Part shown: positions 10,801-20,922 of the stretch, one piece after another
Position numbering within the stretch: the first letter of the stretch is position 1
Layout: each line of letters begins with the position of its first letter
DNA from: Blattamonas nauphoetae
Taxonomy: Eukaryota; Preaxostyla; Oxymonadida
Assembly: GCA_033064195.1 (NCBI GenBank)
Contig: JARBJD010000075.1
Span: 212,266-276,265, forward strand
Length of the DNA stretch: 64,000 nucleotides
Reading direction: 5' to 3'
Program-made: the position numbers and the translations under genes
The notes under the pieces: generated by a model
Told to the model about the DNA's origin: nothing
Seen by the model: the letters and a program-made list of their open reading frames with translations, nothing else
Database searches by the model: none

Positions 10801-11637
10801 TAATTTCTCGATGAGATCAGCTGCTGTTCCTTCCTGTAAGTGTCCCTGTCCCAACTCATCATCATCATGAATTATTGGAGCCCCATCTGGCCCAACTTCC
10901 TCTTCTGATTGTCCACCTTCTTCGCCTTCTTCGCTGCTTTGTTCACCGCTCGAGCTGAATGGCCCGCTCCCACTTTCAGAAAAGCTTCCACTCTCCCCAC
11001 TGCTGCGACCACCACTTTCTGAGCGATGTTGTCCCCCTCTTCGACCTCGTCGAAGTTGGAATCCTTCTCCATCCTGTCTTTTCACAAATTGTCCAAGAGG
11101 TCCAGCTTCCGTTAATAGAGAAACAGGAACAAAACCTATAGTTAGAATGAGACATAAAGATCAATTTGGTAGATGAGATAGTGGTATTGGAAGTTAAATG
11201 TGCAGAATATACCCTCACGACCATCCAATGTTCGACAGATGACTCGTTCTTGTTCGTCAGCTTGCAAAACAATCATAATTTCACCGTGATTCAAATGTAA
11301 CCATTCAGGCTATTGTCAAAAATGTCGTAAAAGTGGATCAAACCTCTTCTGGATGAAAGTCAGCGACTGCAGCGTAAGTTGGGATTTGCATCATTTGTTG
11401 TTCTTCTTGGGCCTTTCTGACATCTTGATGGCATAAAACACAGTGTCCATCCTCACTGACCACCTTTCCAACACAATCTGGACAGACAATCTGTCCACAG
11501 CATGGGAGTCCATAGTTCTCCGGATGAGGAAGGTTGCAGAGTGCACAAAGAGGATTTTCTACAGGTTGAGGGTCACCTTCAGGGATAGGTTCGTCCTTTT
11601 GGGATGGATCTTTCTGCTCTTCTTCAGAGCCCGCCAT
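7823..11637 (-). CDS. Chimeric protein: RING-like zinc finger, SH3, RRM, ARM-like and long Lys/Glu-rich tail
   Basis: Four exons on the minus strand: 11637-11344, 11309-11213, 11135-9678 and 9579-7823. Introns are 34, 77 and 98 bp, all in frame, giving about 1201 residues. Exon 1 has a RING-like finger (CALC, CCGQIVCPDC, CVLC). Exons 1-3 encode an SH3-like domain (YAAVADFHPEE, PEWLHLNHGEIMIVL, LDGREGFVPVSLL). A Ser/Gln-rich linker follows. An RRM sits near nt 9760-10060 (TLFVWGFDRDT for RNP2, GRSRGCALVGM for RNP1). After the splice comes a helical ARM/HEAT-like region (nt 9556-9060), then about 400 residues of Lys/Glu/Asp repeats. The start ATG at 11637 gives MAGSEEEQ; an upstream ATG at 11715 is possible. 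I know no family with this domain order. The RRM suggests an RNA-linked role. Confidence 0.75.
7900..9010 (-). repeat. Low-complexity Lys/Glu/Arg-coding tandem repeats
   Basis: About 1.1 kb of imperfect repeats with purines on the coding strand encode units such as KKDEGEEGEKKEKKERKK and RDDSEHKEERKER. The strand bias keeps long frames open on both strands, but only the minus-strand frame continues the ARM-like region. Confidence 0.85.
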
Positions 11638-11696
11638 GTTGTGGATGATCGACCCAGCAAGTATTATCATTCTTTTCTCTCTTCTTTCTGTGGTGA

Positions 11697-14600
11697 ATGA
11701 TACATTCATCTCCACTATTTTTTACTTTTTTTGGTCATTACTCACTGAATACACCCAATCAAACTATCCCTCCCCAATGTGACGCACTTTTCACAAAATC
11801 TTTCCAAACCTCCTTTGATTCGAGAGATCTTACATCATTCTGTTTCCCTGAGAAAACTATTCACAGGGATGTATTCCTTAAGTCAGAAGAGGTCCATCCT
11901 TTTTCACTTTTTGGGACAGGAAGAGCACAAAGAATTGGATGGTGCATTCGTTTCGTTCCACAACATCGAAATACTATTGAATGTCTTTGCATTGTTACAC
12001 AGCATCGATGGATGAGTGTTTTTCCACAAATTCTTCACTTTCTCCTCCAAATGTACAAGCAAACTGACCTTTATTCTCAATCATCACTCCCATCCACCGA
12101 AACATCCTCTTCGGTCTTTATGCCTCTCCTGGAACCATTTCAGAATGTGAATCCCTTCCCTCAAGGAGGTGATTCGCTGAATGTTTTTGTTTCAACCGAG
12201 TTTTCTTCAGATAAATCCGGAAATATTGTTTATTCTCAATCATCAAAACAACCTTTCACTCTCCAAATTCCACACAGCCTCTATGGAGTCCCCACAGATT
12301 TAAACATTTTTTCAATAATATTTCAACAAATTCCTCCCTCGCTATTGCTCAGTCTCCATGTCCATCATCTCCTTGACATCCCCATCATCATAACAGGTGC
12401 TTCGCCAGCTGTTATTTCGTACACGTGCTTCAGTATAGTTCATCTCTTTCTTCCTTTCTCTTATTGCGGTCAGTTCATCCCACTCATCCCAGCCCATCTC
12501 AGCCATGTTGCAGAAGTGTTTATGCCCTCAGTTATTGGCATTTTGCCAGAATGTCTCTCTTCTGATCTAAGCATATACTCGTCTGCAATTATGGTTAATC
12601 TTTCCGATAAACGAGTGATTCTACCGAATAACGACAATTATCGTCAGACTTGTCCCAATGTGATTCCATCTACGATCTCCACATCGTTGGTTTGGCTTCC
12701 AAACCCACCAGGTTTAACGCAGGCTACCAGAGATGTTTGGGATTTACTGGTAGAATGTGGGATAAGAAGAGGGGAAGGTGGAAAAAACCCAAATCCACGA
12801 GATGATCAAGACGTGGAGACTGACACGTTTTCTGGGGGAGTATCCAGCCTCTCTGATCCATTCACTCCAGAAACAACCGATTTTGAGCAAGAGATTGGGA
12901 GTCAGTCAGAAGATATCGACATGGACCGGCCAGAAAGCGATGAAGACTACTCCGATGATTCTGACACTCTCAAAACGAACCGCTTGGCTGCTGGGCGAAA
13001 AGCGAACCAGTACAGTTCGATGACCACTCGTGGGCAGAGACTCCGACGAGACGTCTTGGCAGATGAAACGGTGGGAGACACAAACCAATCAGCCACACTT
13101 CCGTCAAGTGGGAATCCGGGAAAGCAGCGAGTCTCGGCTTTCATCCCAACTCGAATCGCATCAAAGGATCTTCGATCGGCCACGAACATCAAACATGCCT
13201 CGTTGAATGATTTTGGCTCACCGAAAAGGACAGTCCGCAATTCCACTCATCCATCTCATCTTTGGGGGGCTTGGAAGCGGAGGGTGTGCCTTTACAATGG
13301 GAAGCTGGAAAGTGTTTGGGGAGTTCAAAACGGAGATTGGTGGCCGGTGTGTCAGAAAGGAGGAATCAGGAACGACAAAATGGGGAGAGTTCTCACCCGA
13401 CTGGAAAATAGCGAGCAGAGAGACGGGCGACACAACGAAGGCCAACGACGGAAGGATTTAGCTCAAGTTGCGCGTCTTCCCCTTCTGAAATCTTTCTACG
13501 TGACTCACTCGTCGTCTGCGACAGGATTTGCGGAGAATGGATGGGTTCTCAAAAAACTCGGAGCGAACCAGGCCTCCTCTCCAAGAAACATCATCTCTGC
13601 CCTCTCAAACAACACAGCACAATCATCTCTCTCGTTCTTCGAGGATGAACGAACCCACACGAAATCACAAACCAATTTCAAAGCCACTGAACTTTCTCTA
13701 AATCGGCATGTTGTTGGTTTTAACCAACTTCTGGGAACACTCAACAACACCCAAATCATTCCCTCTTCTGTCATCCCAAATAACTCATCGCTAACAAACA
13801 CGACAGCTGGAATCACTCTCCCGATCGGGCAACTTCACAATGCACGCAACATCCCTTTCTTCCTCTCGCTGTCACTCCCGCTTTCGTACTCTCATCGACT
13901 CCTCCTCATTTTTCTTCGGTGGCATGCAGCAATTCTCACCCATGCTCGTCTTGCAGTCAAAACGGACACGAAAACTTTCCAACTTGATCGCTTCGTTGCA
14001 TCGTTCTCTTTCCTGAAAATGCCGTTTGCTAAGGCGTTTGTCAATACACAACATTTCACAGTGTTTGTGGAAGAGCACACGCCACTCTGGGCGGAGGAGA
14101 TGGAGAAGCAGTTGATGCTCGATTCGTACTCCATCGATCAGGGAGAGATGGATGTGATTGGTGATGACGGCACCGATCAGGCCACAACCGACCAGAGCAT
14201 CGATGCATTTTCTTCGCATCACGCTGAAGACGACAGCTCCGATTCATCAGATGATGTTGATGACTTTGACCTCCTGTTTCCGAGTCCAAAACCGAAAGAA
14301 ATGACTGAAACAAAGCGCAGTGCACTGCTCTCGACTTCTCTGTCCTCAAGTCAGTCGTCTCTCCATTCACCAACACCGACGCAACCTTTTCAATCCAAAC
14401 TCAGACTCAATCAAGGTCATCCGAAGGCCCTGGGATTGTTGTCGAAGCAAAACAAATTCTTTGGTCAGTCATTTTCTGCCCTCCCTGTTCTCAGCCCCTC
14501 AACAGACCCAAACCAAACTCAGTCTTCCACAGAAATGATGACAACTATGAACTCGTCCATGAACACCTCCGATCGAATGACGGACCAATTTCATCTCAAT

Positions 14601-15749
14601 CAAGAGGAAACTCAGCTCGAGCCTGTTATCGTTTCGGATGAGACCCAAACAACTCTTCTTTGGGGGACAACTACTCCGTTTCAGCCGAGGCTGGAGCTGG
14701 AGTCATGTCTTATTGATGATGAAGAAATGAATGATGATGAGGAGCCGAGTGGAGGAGAAGAAAACTGGATTGATCGAGAAGAAAACGAGAAGGTTGAGGC
14801 CGAAGATGATGATGTTGATGTCACTCTCACGAATTCTCTGGCTTTTCATCGAGCAAAGAATGATTCGGGGTGGTCGCGTTGGTCTCGCAAGTGGAAAGTC
14901 AGTCAGGAGGATCGGATAAACGCACATGAACAGTTCCTCTCGCATTCTGGAATGTGTTTAGGTCCATCTTCTTGGAAGCGGAGTCATGTAACAACAACAT
15001 TCTCCGCATTGTGCTCTCCAGTCTCATCTTTTGTTGGATCTGTTGCCGAGATCCCTTCAGTCTCTGCCGGTCTGACGGGAGGTTTTGGAGGACGGATGAG
15101 CGAACCTCGTCATCGAGGTGATTGGGAAACAGGAACGGAGGATGGCTATGTCACTGTTGGTGAAGTGCGAAGGAGGCTTGACCTGGTCAACAGGATTACA
15201 CGTGTGGCTCAGAGAAAGCCGGTTCAGAACGATCTGAAAGGGGAAAAGACAATCCAGACAAATTCACTCCTCCAACTGACAGACACCATTCCACTCCGAT
15301 TTCAACGGCCTCAACTTTCGAAGGAGGACGAATCCCCAACACCTCTTGTCATTCCGTCTCAGAAGAAGCTGATCACCAACTCGTACATCCACTCAGGGTA
15401 TCCGTGGATGAGCCTTGTGAAAGTTATGCCGCCGACTGGAACCCAACTCACTCAGCACCCGCCACTCCATCTTGACGAGGAGGAGCCAGCGAAAGAAGTT
15501 GGAAAAGAGACGGTCAAGATTGAGGATGTTCATGTTCATCCGCTTGCCTCGTTCCAGACAGAGTCGAAGGAGACTACGACCCAACAATTGCGGGTCCCAC
15601 AAAGAAAGCCGCCGTCAGCTCCAATGCCAGCTCCTCCTCCTGTGTTCACGCGATCTGCCCCTCCTCCACCTCCTCCAAAGGCCAAACCTCAGAACACTGG
15701 AGTTCCACCTGTCTCGGACTCACCTGATCCGGACGAACATGTTGAATAA
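11697..15749 (+). CDS. Large DENN-domain protein (probable Rab exchange factor)
   Basis: One uninterrupted frame of 1350 codons. Residues about 60-115 resemble the upstream DENN part. Residues about 190-330 resemble the core DENN (LLSLHVHHLLDIPIIITG, LFLPFSYCGQFIPLIPAHL, PSVIGILPE, and the IMVNLSDKRV strand). Residues about 720-800 fit the downstream DENN (PFFLSLSLPLSYSHRLLLIF to FVNTQHFTVFVEE). Between and after these lie long Ser/Thr/Asp/Glu-rich disordered parts, and the C-terminus is proline-rich with a polyproline run. DENN proteins usually act as GDP/GTP exchange factors for Rab GTPases on membranes. The start is the first ATG and lies only 60 bp from the divergent start of the chimeric gene, so a shared promoter is likely. 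The N-terminus is hydrophobic and could hide a short intron. Confidence 0.7.
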   Translation: MIHSSPLFFTFFGHYSLNTPNQTIPPQCDALFTKSFQTSFDSRDLTSFCFPEKTIHRDVFLKSEEVHPFSLFGTGRAQRIGWCIRFVPQHRNTIECLCIVTQHRWMSVFPQILHFLLQMYKQTDLYSQSSLPSTETSSSVFMPLLEPFQNVNPFPQGGDSLNVFVSTEFSSDKSGNIVYSQSSKQPFTLQIPHSLYGVPTDLNIFSIIFQQIPPSLLLSLHVHHLLDIPIIITGASPAVISYTCFSIVHLFLPFSYCGQFIPLIPAHLSHVAEVFMPSVIGILPECLSSDLSIYSSAIMVNLSDKRVILPNNDNYRQTCPNVIPSTISTSLVWLPNPPGLTQATRDVWDLLVECGIRRGEGGKNPNPRDDQDVETDTFSGGVSSLSDPFTPETTDFEQEIGSQSEDIDMDRPESDEDYSDDSDTLKTNRLAAGRKANQYSSMTTRGQRLRRDVLADETVGDTNQSATLPSSGNPGKQRVSAFIPTRIASKDLRSATNIKHASLNDFGSPKRTVRNSTHPSHLWGAWKRRVCLYNGKLESVWGVQNGDWWPVCQKGGIRNDKMGRVLTRLENSEQRDGRHNEGQRRKDLAQVARLPLLKSFYVTHSSSATGFAENGWVLKKLGANQASSPRNIISALSNNTAQSSLSFFEDERTHTKSQTNFKATELSLNRHVVGFNQLLGTLNNTQIIPSSVIPNNSSLTNTTAGITLPIGQLHNARNIPFFLSLSLPLSYSHRLLLIFLRWHAAILTHARLAVKTDTKTFQLDRFVASFSFLKMPFAKAFVNTQHFTVFVEEHTPLWAEEMEKQLMLDSYSIDQGEMDVIGDDGTDQATTDQSIDAFSSHHAEDDSSDSSDDVDDFDLLFPSPKPKEMTETKRSALLSTSLSSSQSSLHSPTPTQPFQSKLRLNQGHPKALGLLSKQNKFFGQSFSALPVLSPSTDPNQTQSSTEMMTTMNSSMNTSDRMTDQFHLNQEETQLEPVIVSDETQTTLLWGTTTPFQPRLELESCLIDDEEMNDDEEPSGGEENWIDREENEKVEAEDDDVDVTLTNSLAFHRAKNDSGWSRWSRKWKVSQEDRINAHEQFLSHSGMCLGPSSWKRSHVTTTFSALCSPVSSFVGSVAEIPSVSAGLTGGFGGRMSEPRHRGDWETGTEDGYVTVGEVRRRLDLVNRITRVAQRKPVQNDLKGEKTIQTNSLLQLTDTIPLRFQRPQLSKEDESPTPLVIPSQKKLITNSYIHSGYPWMSLVKVMPPTGTQLTQHPPLHLDEEEPAKEVGKETVKIEDVHVHPLASFQTESKETTTQQLRVPQRKPPSAPMPAPPPVFTRSAPPPPPPKAKPQNTGVPPVSDSPDPDEHVE

Positions 15750-15917
15750 TTCTCTTTATCTTGTTTTCTCCACTTCAATCCAATCATCATTTCCTCAGCT
15801 GAGGTCAACTCTTTATTCTCACTCGTTTTTTGACTTGGCATGAGTTCACAAGGTGATGAGATTCAATAAATAATACATGAGGGAAATGGAATGAAGAAAG
15901 AAAGAGTGTGGAATGTT

Positions 15918-17028
15918 TCATTGCCGATTCCCAGGTGTTGGTCGCGTCGAAATCATATCACTAAACTTGCCTGTCTTCCCCGGAGTGTCTTGTTTCTTTT
16001 GTGTCGATTCGGTTTTGAGAGGTTTCTTCGACTCTGTGCTTTTAGACTTTGACGGATCTTCAATTTTTATTTTGACTTCTGGTTCAGCTGCAATGCTTTT
16101 CTCAAATTGAATCATCTCATTCTTCTGTTTTGATTCTGTTTCGCGAAGTGAATTCTGATACTTCTGATCAAGTCTAGAGAGGGGAATCGATGAACAAAAT
16201 TGGCGAAATCTCTGTGCATACAATCCCGAATCGTTCTTTTTTTGGTCCATCAACTCTCGCTTCTCTCTTTCAAGTCTCCTCTGAAGTGTAGACAATTCTT
16301 GGGCATGGAGAGCTTTTTGCTGTTTTTTTAGATTCTCAATCCGCTTTTCTTCTTCAAAAGCAAACTGTGCCCTTTCTTTCGCTTCCTTATTGGAATGAAA
16401 CAAGCGAAAAACGATACTAATTCATCTGCAGCAACTTTTGCTTTGTGTGCTTCTTGGAATCTGAGAGAAGAACGAGTGAAAAAATGACTGCTGAAAGTTA
16501 GAAATTGACTTTTTTTCCATCGCTAAATGGATTTCCGATTTCCGTAACGTGGAAAGTTGAACAGAGAATTTTGGTTCTTGTCCTTTATGATCTTCGAGTT
16601 GTTGCTCCAGTTCTGCTTGTTCTTTGAATTGGCGTTTCTGGAAATAGAGAAAGCACAAAGCGAGAAATGAATCAAGAATGAGAATAAAACGAAAACCAGA
16701 CCTCTAGGGCATGTTGTTGTTTCTGAGCATCCTTCAGAAACACCTGAATCTGTTGATCCCAGAGTTCATTGAATTTGACAAGCAAAAAGTCGTGTGCTGC
16801 TCTCAAATCATCCTTCTCTGTTTTATGCTTCGTTTGAAGGGCGTTTTTCTTCTTTTCAATGAGTTGTTTCTTTGCAGAAGCGAGTTGCTTTTGAGCATTG
16901 TCTGCTTGGAGGTATTGTCCATTTTTGGCATATTTATCAATGCTTTTCACAAGCTTATCAATTACTTTCTGCATTTCCTGAACTTCATCAACTGGAGCTT
17001 GCTCGCTAACCTGTTCTTCCTCTGTCAT
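15918..17028 (-). CDS. Coiled-coil protein of unknown function, four exons
   Basis: Exons on the minus strand: 17028-16702, 16637-16510, 16460-16418 and 16385-15918. Introns are 64, 49 and 32 bp, giving 321 residues. From residue 15 to about 240 it is almost continuous amphipathic helix rich in Lys, Glu and Gln (for example DKLVKSIDKYAKNGQYLQAD, QKALHAQELSTLQRRLEREK). The tail is basic and Ser/Thr-rich. I do not recognise a family; short coiled coils of this type are often cytoskeletal. All three junctions are supported by preserved frame and by introns that carry stops or shift frame. Confidence 0.65.
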
Positions 17029-17149
17029 GGGAAAAGAAAAGAAATTGTGGAAGGATCACTATTGAGAATGAGCGCAAACGTCTGAGGCAGTCTCGAATTG
17101 AAACAGATTCATTCAAATAAAATGCAATCATCTCTTCAGAATGAAATGA

Positions 17150-18733
17150 TTATTCGATATCTTTGAGGTAATCCTCTGTGTTCATGTCATTCAACCCCAA
17201 CTCGTCGTTTTGTTCGGCAGTCCGCTCGTATTCCTCAATGCTTAGGTACGGATCAGGCTCGGGATAAAACAGGTTCTGGATGTATGAGTTGGAGAGGGCG
17301 TCGTTGATGACGAACGTGAAAGGACCTGTTTCGAGACGCGACATTTTATCGATCTTGTCCAAAAACTCGACCATCGGAAGAGATTCGCTATCTTCTTTGG
17401 AATCTCCGTGGACAGTTGTCACACTGAGGTGTTCTCTCACCTTTTGGAGGAGACCCTGTTTGATCAAGTAATTGACGCATAAAAAGACGAAAAATCAGAC
17501 CTCAACAGTGGTAAAACATCCCCCCAACGTTCCAGTTGTGACTTGGAATCCAATTTCTGGAATGAGAAGGAAGGAGGAATCAGATTTGAGGACATCTCGG
17601 TTGAGATCTTCGGGGCGAGTGACTCGGAGGCGGTAAATCTTTCCTTTATCCGAAATATCACCTCCAGGTTTAACCTTAGCAAAGGTGAACAGGAACAAAT
17701 GAGTATACCTCTGAATTACGATATCCACAGGAATCACAAGTGAAAGCCATCAATACAATCTCCTTGAAAAGAGGAATAGTTGCACTAATCGTTCGGAGTA
17801 CTCCCTCATGATGGCACATTCCACATTCAAGTGGAATCTCGACAATATTGTCTGGGTCAGCGACTTTCATGACTTGAGATTCCAGGGCAGCAGTCATCGA
17901 AGGATCGACGATTGAGCCAACTAAGTTCAGAGAAGATATGAAGAATGGGTAAATTGAGCTTTGGTACAGACCATGGACATTTGGATGATTTTGGTCATTT
18001 GTGGGTACGTTTTGATCGGGCACTGGGAGACCGAGAGCTTTGTTCTGTTCGTAAGTACGCTGATACGATTTGACCGTGAGAAGAGGATCAACATAAGGAG
18101 CCGAAGGATTTTGGATGAAACTGTTTCCTGTTGGATCATCCAAAATAAGTGTAAATGGAGTGTTCCTCTCGATGAGGTTGTCAATGCGTCCAATGAATCC
18201 ATCGATTTGAGTAGCGACCTCTGGTGCTTGTATCTGACCGTGTATTATTAAAAAATTGATTTGACACATGAATATGTAAGAAAACAGACCCTTCGGAGAG
18301 GTTGACTTTCTTCGAGCATTGATTTGATGTGAGTAAGAATTCCTTCGATTGTAGTAATCTCTCCTTTGCGGCCGGCATTGCCGGGGATCTCAAAATCCAT
18401 TTCAGGAATAACTATCTTCGCCCATTCAGTACGAATGACTTCGCGATCAAAATCTTCTGGTTTTTGGACTTTGAGTTCATAAAAACAACCTCTTTCTGCA
18501 TATTCGACAGTATGTAAGTCCGAAGATCGGAAACCACATTCAGGACATTCGAAAGCTGCGAGTATAATGTCCTTGAAGAAAGGAATCGTCTGGCGAAGAA
18601 AACGAGTGATTCCGTTCTCCCCGCAAGAAACACAATAGCTTTCGAGTTCTGTGGGAAGGATAATATCATTAACGAGAGTAGTTTCTGTCAAATCGGACGT
18701 TGGAAGCTCCTCCTGTCGGTTTGCATCAGTCAT
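17150..18733 (-). CDS. ZPR1: ZPR1 zinc-finger protein, five exons
   Basis: Exons on the minus strand: 18733-18290, 18233-17972, 17920-17709, 17674-17501 and 17455-17150. Introns are 56, 51, 34 and 45 bp; all phases agree. The duplicated ZPR1 module is plain. Each half has a four-cysteine finger (CVSCG and CPECGFRSS; CGMCHHEG and CDSCGYRN), the TIPFFKDIILAAFEC / TIPLFKEIVLMAFTC helix, and a C-terminal beta domain containing the LDDPTGNSFIQN or INDALSNSYIQN motif. In other eukaryotes ZPR1 binds translation factor eEF1A and acts as its folding chaperone. The start codon is 63 bp from the divergent start of the next gene. Confidence 0.95.
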
Positions 18734-18796
18734 GAGGATGGAATGGGTTCAATGGGTCAGGAAAAATAAAAATACCGTAAACAGTTCTCCCTTGAG

Positions 18797-19180
18797 ATGT
18801 CCCTGGCTCCAAAGAAGGTTGCTCCTGCTACCAGGGCATCAAAACCCATCCACGAGGTCATTCGTGGCCTTCAGGAGCATCTCGAAGAAGGAGCAGTCTG
18901 GATCACGAAATACAAATATGAATCACAAAGGACAAAAGAATTCAATCAAGTTTTCCCTCTCTTATGCCTTTTCATCATTTAATCAGGAATTATCCGACTT
19001 CTCAGCTCTCACTGCACAATCGACCGAAACAATGAATGACTCCCTTTCCCTAGTGCATGATATTTACGGTAGAATGAATGGATTGTACTCGGCACATCAG
19101 ATGTTTGTTTTCCTAAGTTGTTTTATTCATCAGGAATCGATATTGTCGAACGGGAAACCCAATCACGAAGGAAATTGTAG
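18797..19180 (+). CDS. Small helical protein (93 aa), three exons, unknown family
   Basis: Exons 18797-18949, 18987-19068 and 19134-19180; introns of 37 and 65 bp; frame is kept throughout and TAG ends the gene. The basic N-terminus (SLAPKKVAPATRASK) is followed by two predicted amphipathic helices. The size and make-up resemble small subunits of multi-protein coiled-coil complexes, but I cannot assign it. It is divergent from ZPR1 with a 63-bp gap. Confidence 0.6.
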
Positions 19181-19238
19181 ACGCAATGAAAGAAACGTAT
19201 GATTTCAACTTAATCATGACTTTTAAAGCCATTTCAAT

Positions 19239-20756
19239 ATGTCTGGAGATTCACCAAAACAATCTCTGGAGGCAATACTGGAAAAGAACTTCGAATGTGA
19301 TGAAACACACAAAACAACTAAACAGAACCCCTCACACCCCAAAACTGACGAAACATCCGCCAAAACAGATACAAACGATCATAAACAGTCAGAATCTTCA
19401 GGACCACAATCCACTCAGTCGAATGATAGAGAGATCGGAAAAATCGGGTTTCATATCTCATCGATTGTCAATCTCTCAACACTTGGCGATCTACTACTCA
19501 CAACCAGTGAAGATGGGTTATCTCACGTTGTTTCGATCTCGGGAATCGATCAATTTTCACCAACAATAAAATCTGAACCCACAAAACAATTGTCTGTCAG
19601 GACCCTCCAAATGTTCACAAACAAACCGGCCTCTTCAACTCCTTCTTCAGATCCTTCTCCTTCTCCAGATCCTTCTTACTTGATCCAACAACTCACAACC
19701 ACCTCACTCATCATCCCCCTCCTACACAAAGATGGCGATCCTTCGTTCATCATGGTTGGAACAGTGACAGGCAAAATCCATGTGTTTGCCTATCCTCCCC
19801 AACCATCCATTAGTAACTCTTTCAGGTCGCCGATGTACCGCTTCACTATCACCTCCCACCAAGCACCAATCATTGCACTCGATTATTTCATTCAAATCCT
19901 CACACAGTCACAACCACCACACCCGAAGCAGCAGAGTCATCCTGGACGCGTTCAACAGCCTCCACCCCAACGCATTTGTGGCCTTATCTTAACAGCATCG
20001 ATGGATGGGACGTTCCACTTGTGGGATTTTGGGGAGATGCAGACAGCCACTCAGAGTGGGAATCGAGACAGCCCAGAGGACACAATAGGGAACATTGAGT
20101 ATCAAAACTGCAAAATTCAACCCAGGTTCACCTTCAGAAGTTCAACGCTGGGAATGATATACACGGCGTGCATCATCCGAACAGACAGACTTGGTGTGCT
20201 GTTGGGAGGGGAGATGGGACTGCTGTACTTCGTCTGTGTCGGGAACTCCACATCCTCTCTCAGCAAGGACACTCCATCTGCGACAGCTTTGGTTCCGAAA
20301 GATACAAAGCCTCCCGGGCCACTCAAAGCGAGACATCCCATCCTCAAACTGCTTGCCAATCCGACCCATACAGAAATCGATATTCTCACAAACTTTTCTG
20401 TGGAACGGATCGAAACACTAAAGACGGAGAATGGGGCTCGGCGTCCGGTAGCCAGGGGCGAGTGGACGTTAGTGAATGTGCATCAGGCGAAAGAGAACAA
20501 CGATTGCTTCTTTGTGGCAATGGGCTCGTTCCGCACACTCATCGCTGTGGGAGACAACAAAGGCTGTACAAAAGTGTTCAATGTGCTTGTGGCGAAGAAA
20601 AAGGAAGGTAGTTCAGAACCAACGTCCATCTTTGGTCTACAGCCGACAAACCTTCCTAGCAAACCCGTCACTGCTCTTACTTTTCACACAAAACGACCAA
20701 TCTTGATGGTCGGAAATGAGATGGGTGTCATCTCGTTCCTAAGCATGATCGGATGA
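19239..20756 (+). CDS. WD40-repeat protein
   Basis: A single frame of 505 residues from ATG at 19239. After an 80-residue charged N-terminus, several beta-propeller blades can be seen: ISSIVNLSTLGDLLLTTSEDG, GTVTGKIHVFAYP, ICGLILTASMDGTFHLWDF, LGVLLGGEMGLLYFV, RTLIAVGDNKGCTKVFNV, and a final KPVTALTFHTKRPILMVGNE. The blades are degenerate and separated by Ser/Pro-rich inserts. It could be a dynein intermediate-chain-type or other scaffold propeller, but no family is clear. Transcription is co-oriented with the small gene upstream (58-bp gap). Confidence 0.7.
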   Translation: MSGDSPKQSLEAILEKNFECDETHKTTKQNPSHPKTDETSAKTDTNDHKQSESSGPQSTQSNDREIGKIGFHISSIVNLSTLGDLLLTTSEDGLSHVVSISGIDQFSPTIKSEPTKQLSVRTLQMFTNKPASSTPSSDPSPSPDPSYLIQQLTTTSLIIPLLHKDGDPSFIMVGTVTGKIHVFAYPPQPSISNSFRSPMYRFTITSHQAPIIALDYFIQILTQSQPPHPKQQSHPGRVQQPPPQRICGLILTASMDGTFHLWDFGEMQTATQSGNRDSPEDTIGNIEYQNCKIQPRFTFRSSTLGMIYTACIIRTDRLGVLLGGEMGLLYFVCVGNSTSSLSKDTPSATALVPKDTKPPGPLKARHPILKLLANPTHTEIDILTNFSVERIETLKTENGARRPVARGEWTLVNVHQAKENNDCFFVAMGSFRTLIAVGDNKGCTKVFNVLVAKKKEGSSEPTSIFGLQPTNLPSKPVTALTFHTKRPILMVGNEMGVISFLSMIG

Positions 20757-20922
20757 GGTCATAATGTTCCAGTCTTGCTTTAAGCTAATCCTTTTGATTT
20801 AACGAGTTTAATTGACTCGGATCGCTTTTCCCAGAATTCCTGCCAAAAAGAGACGAGAGAAATCGAGCCGAAACAAGAATTCATGAAGTGAAAATGAAGA
20901 TATTCTAATTGCAATGAAGTGT

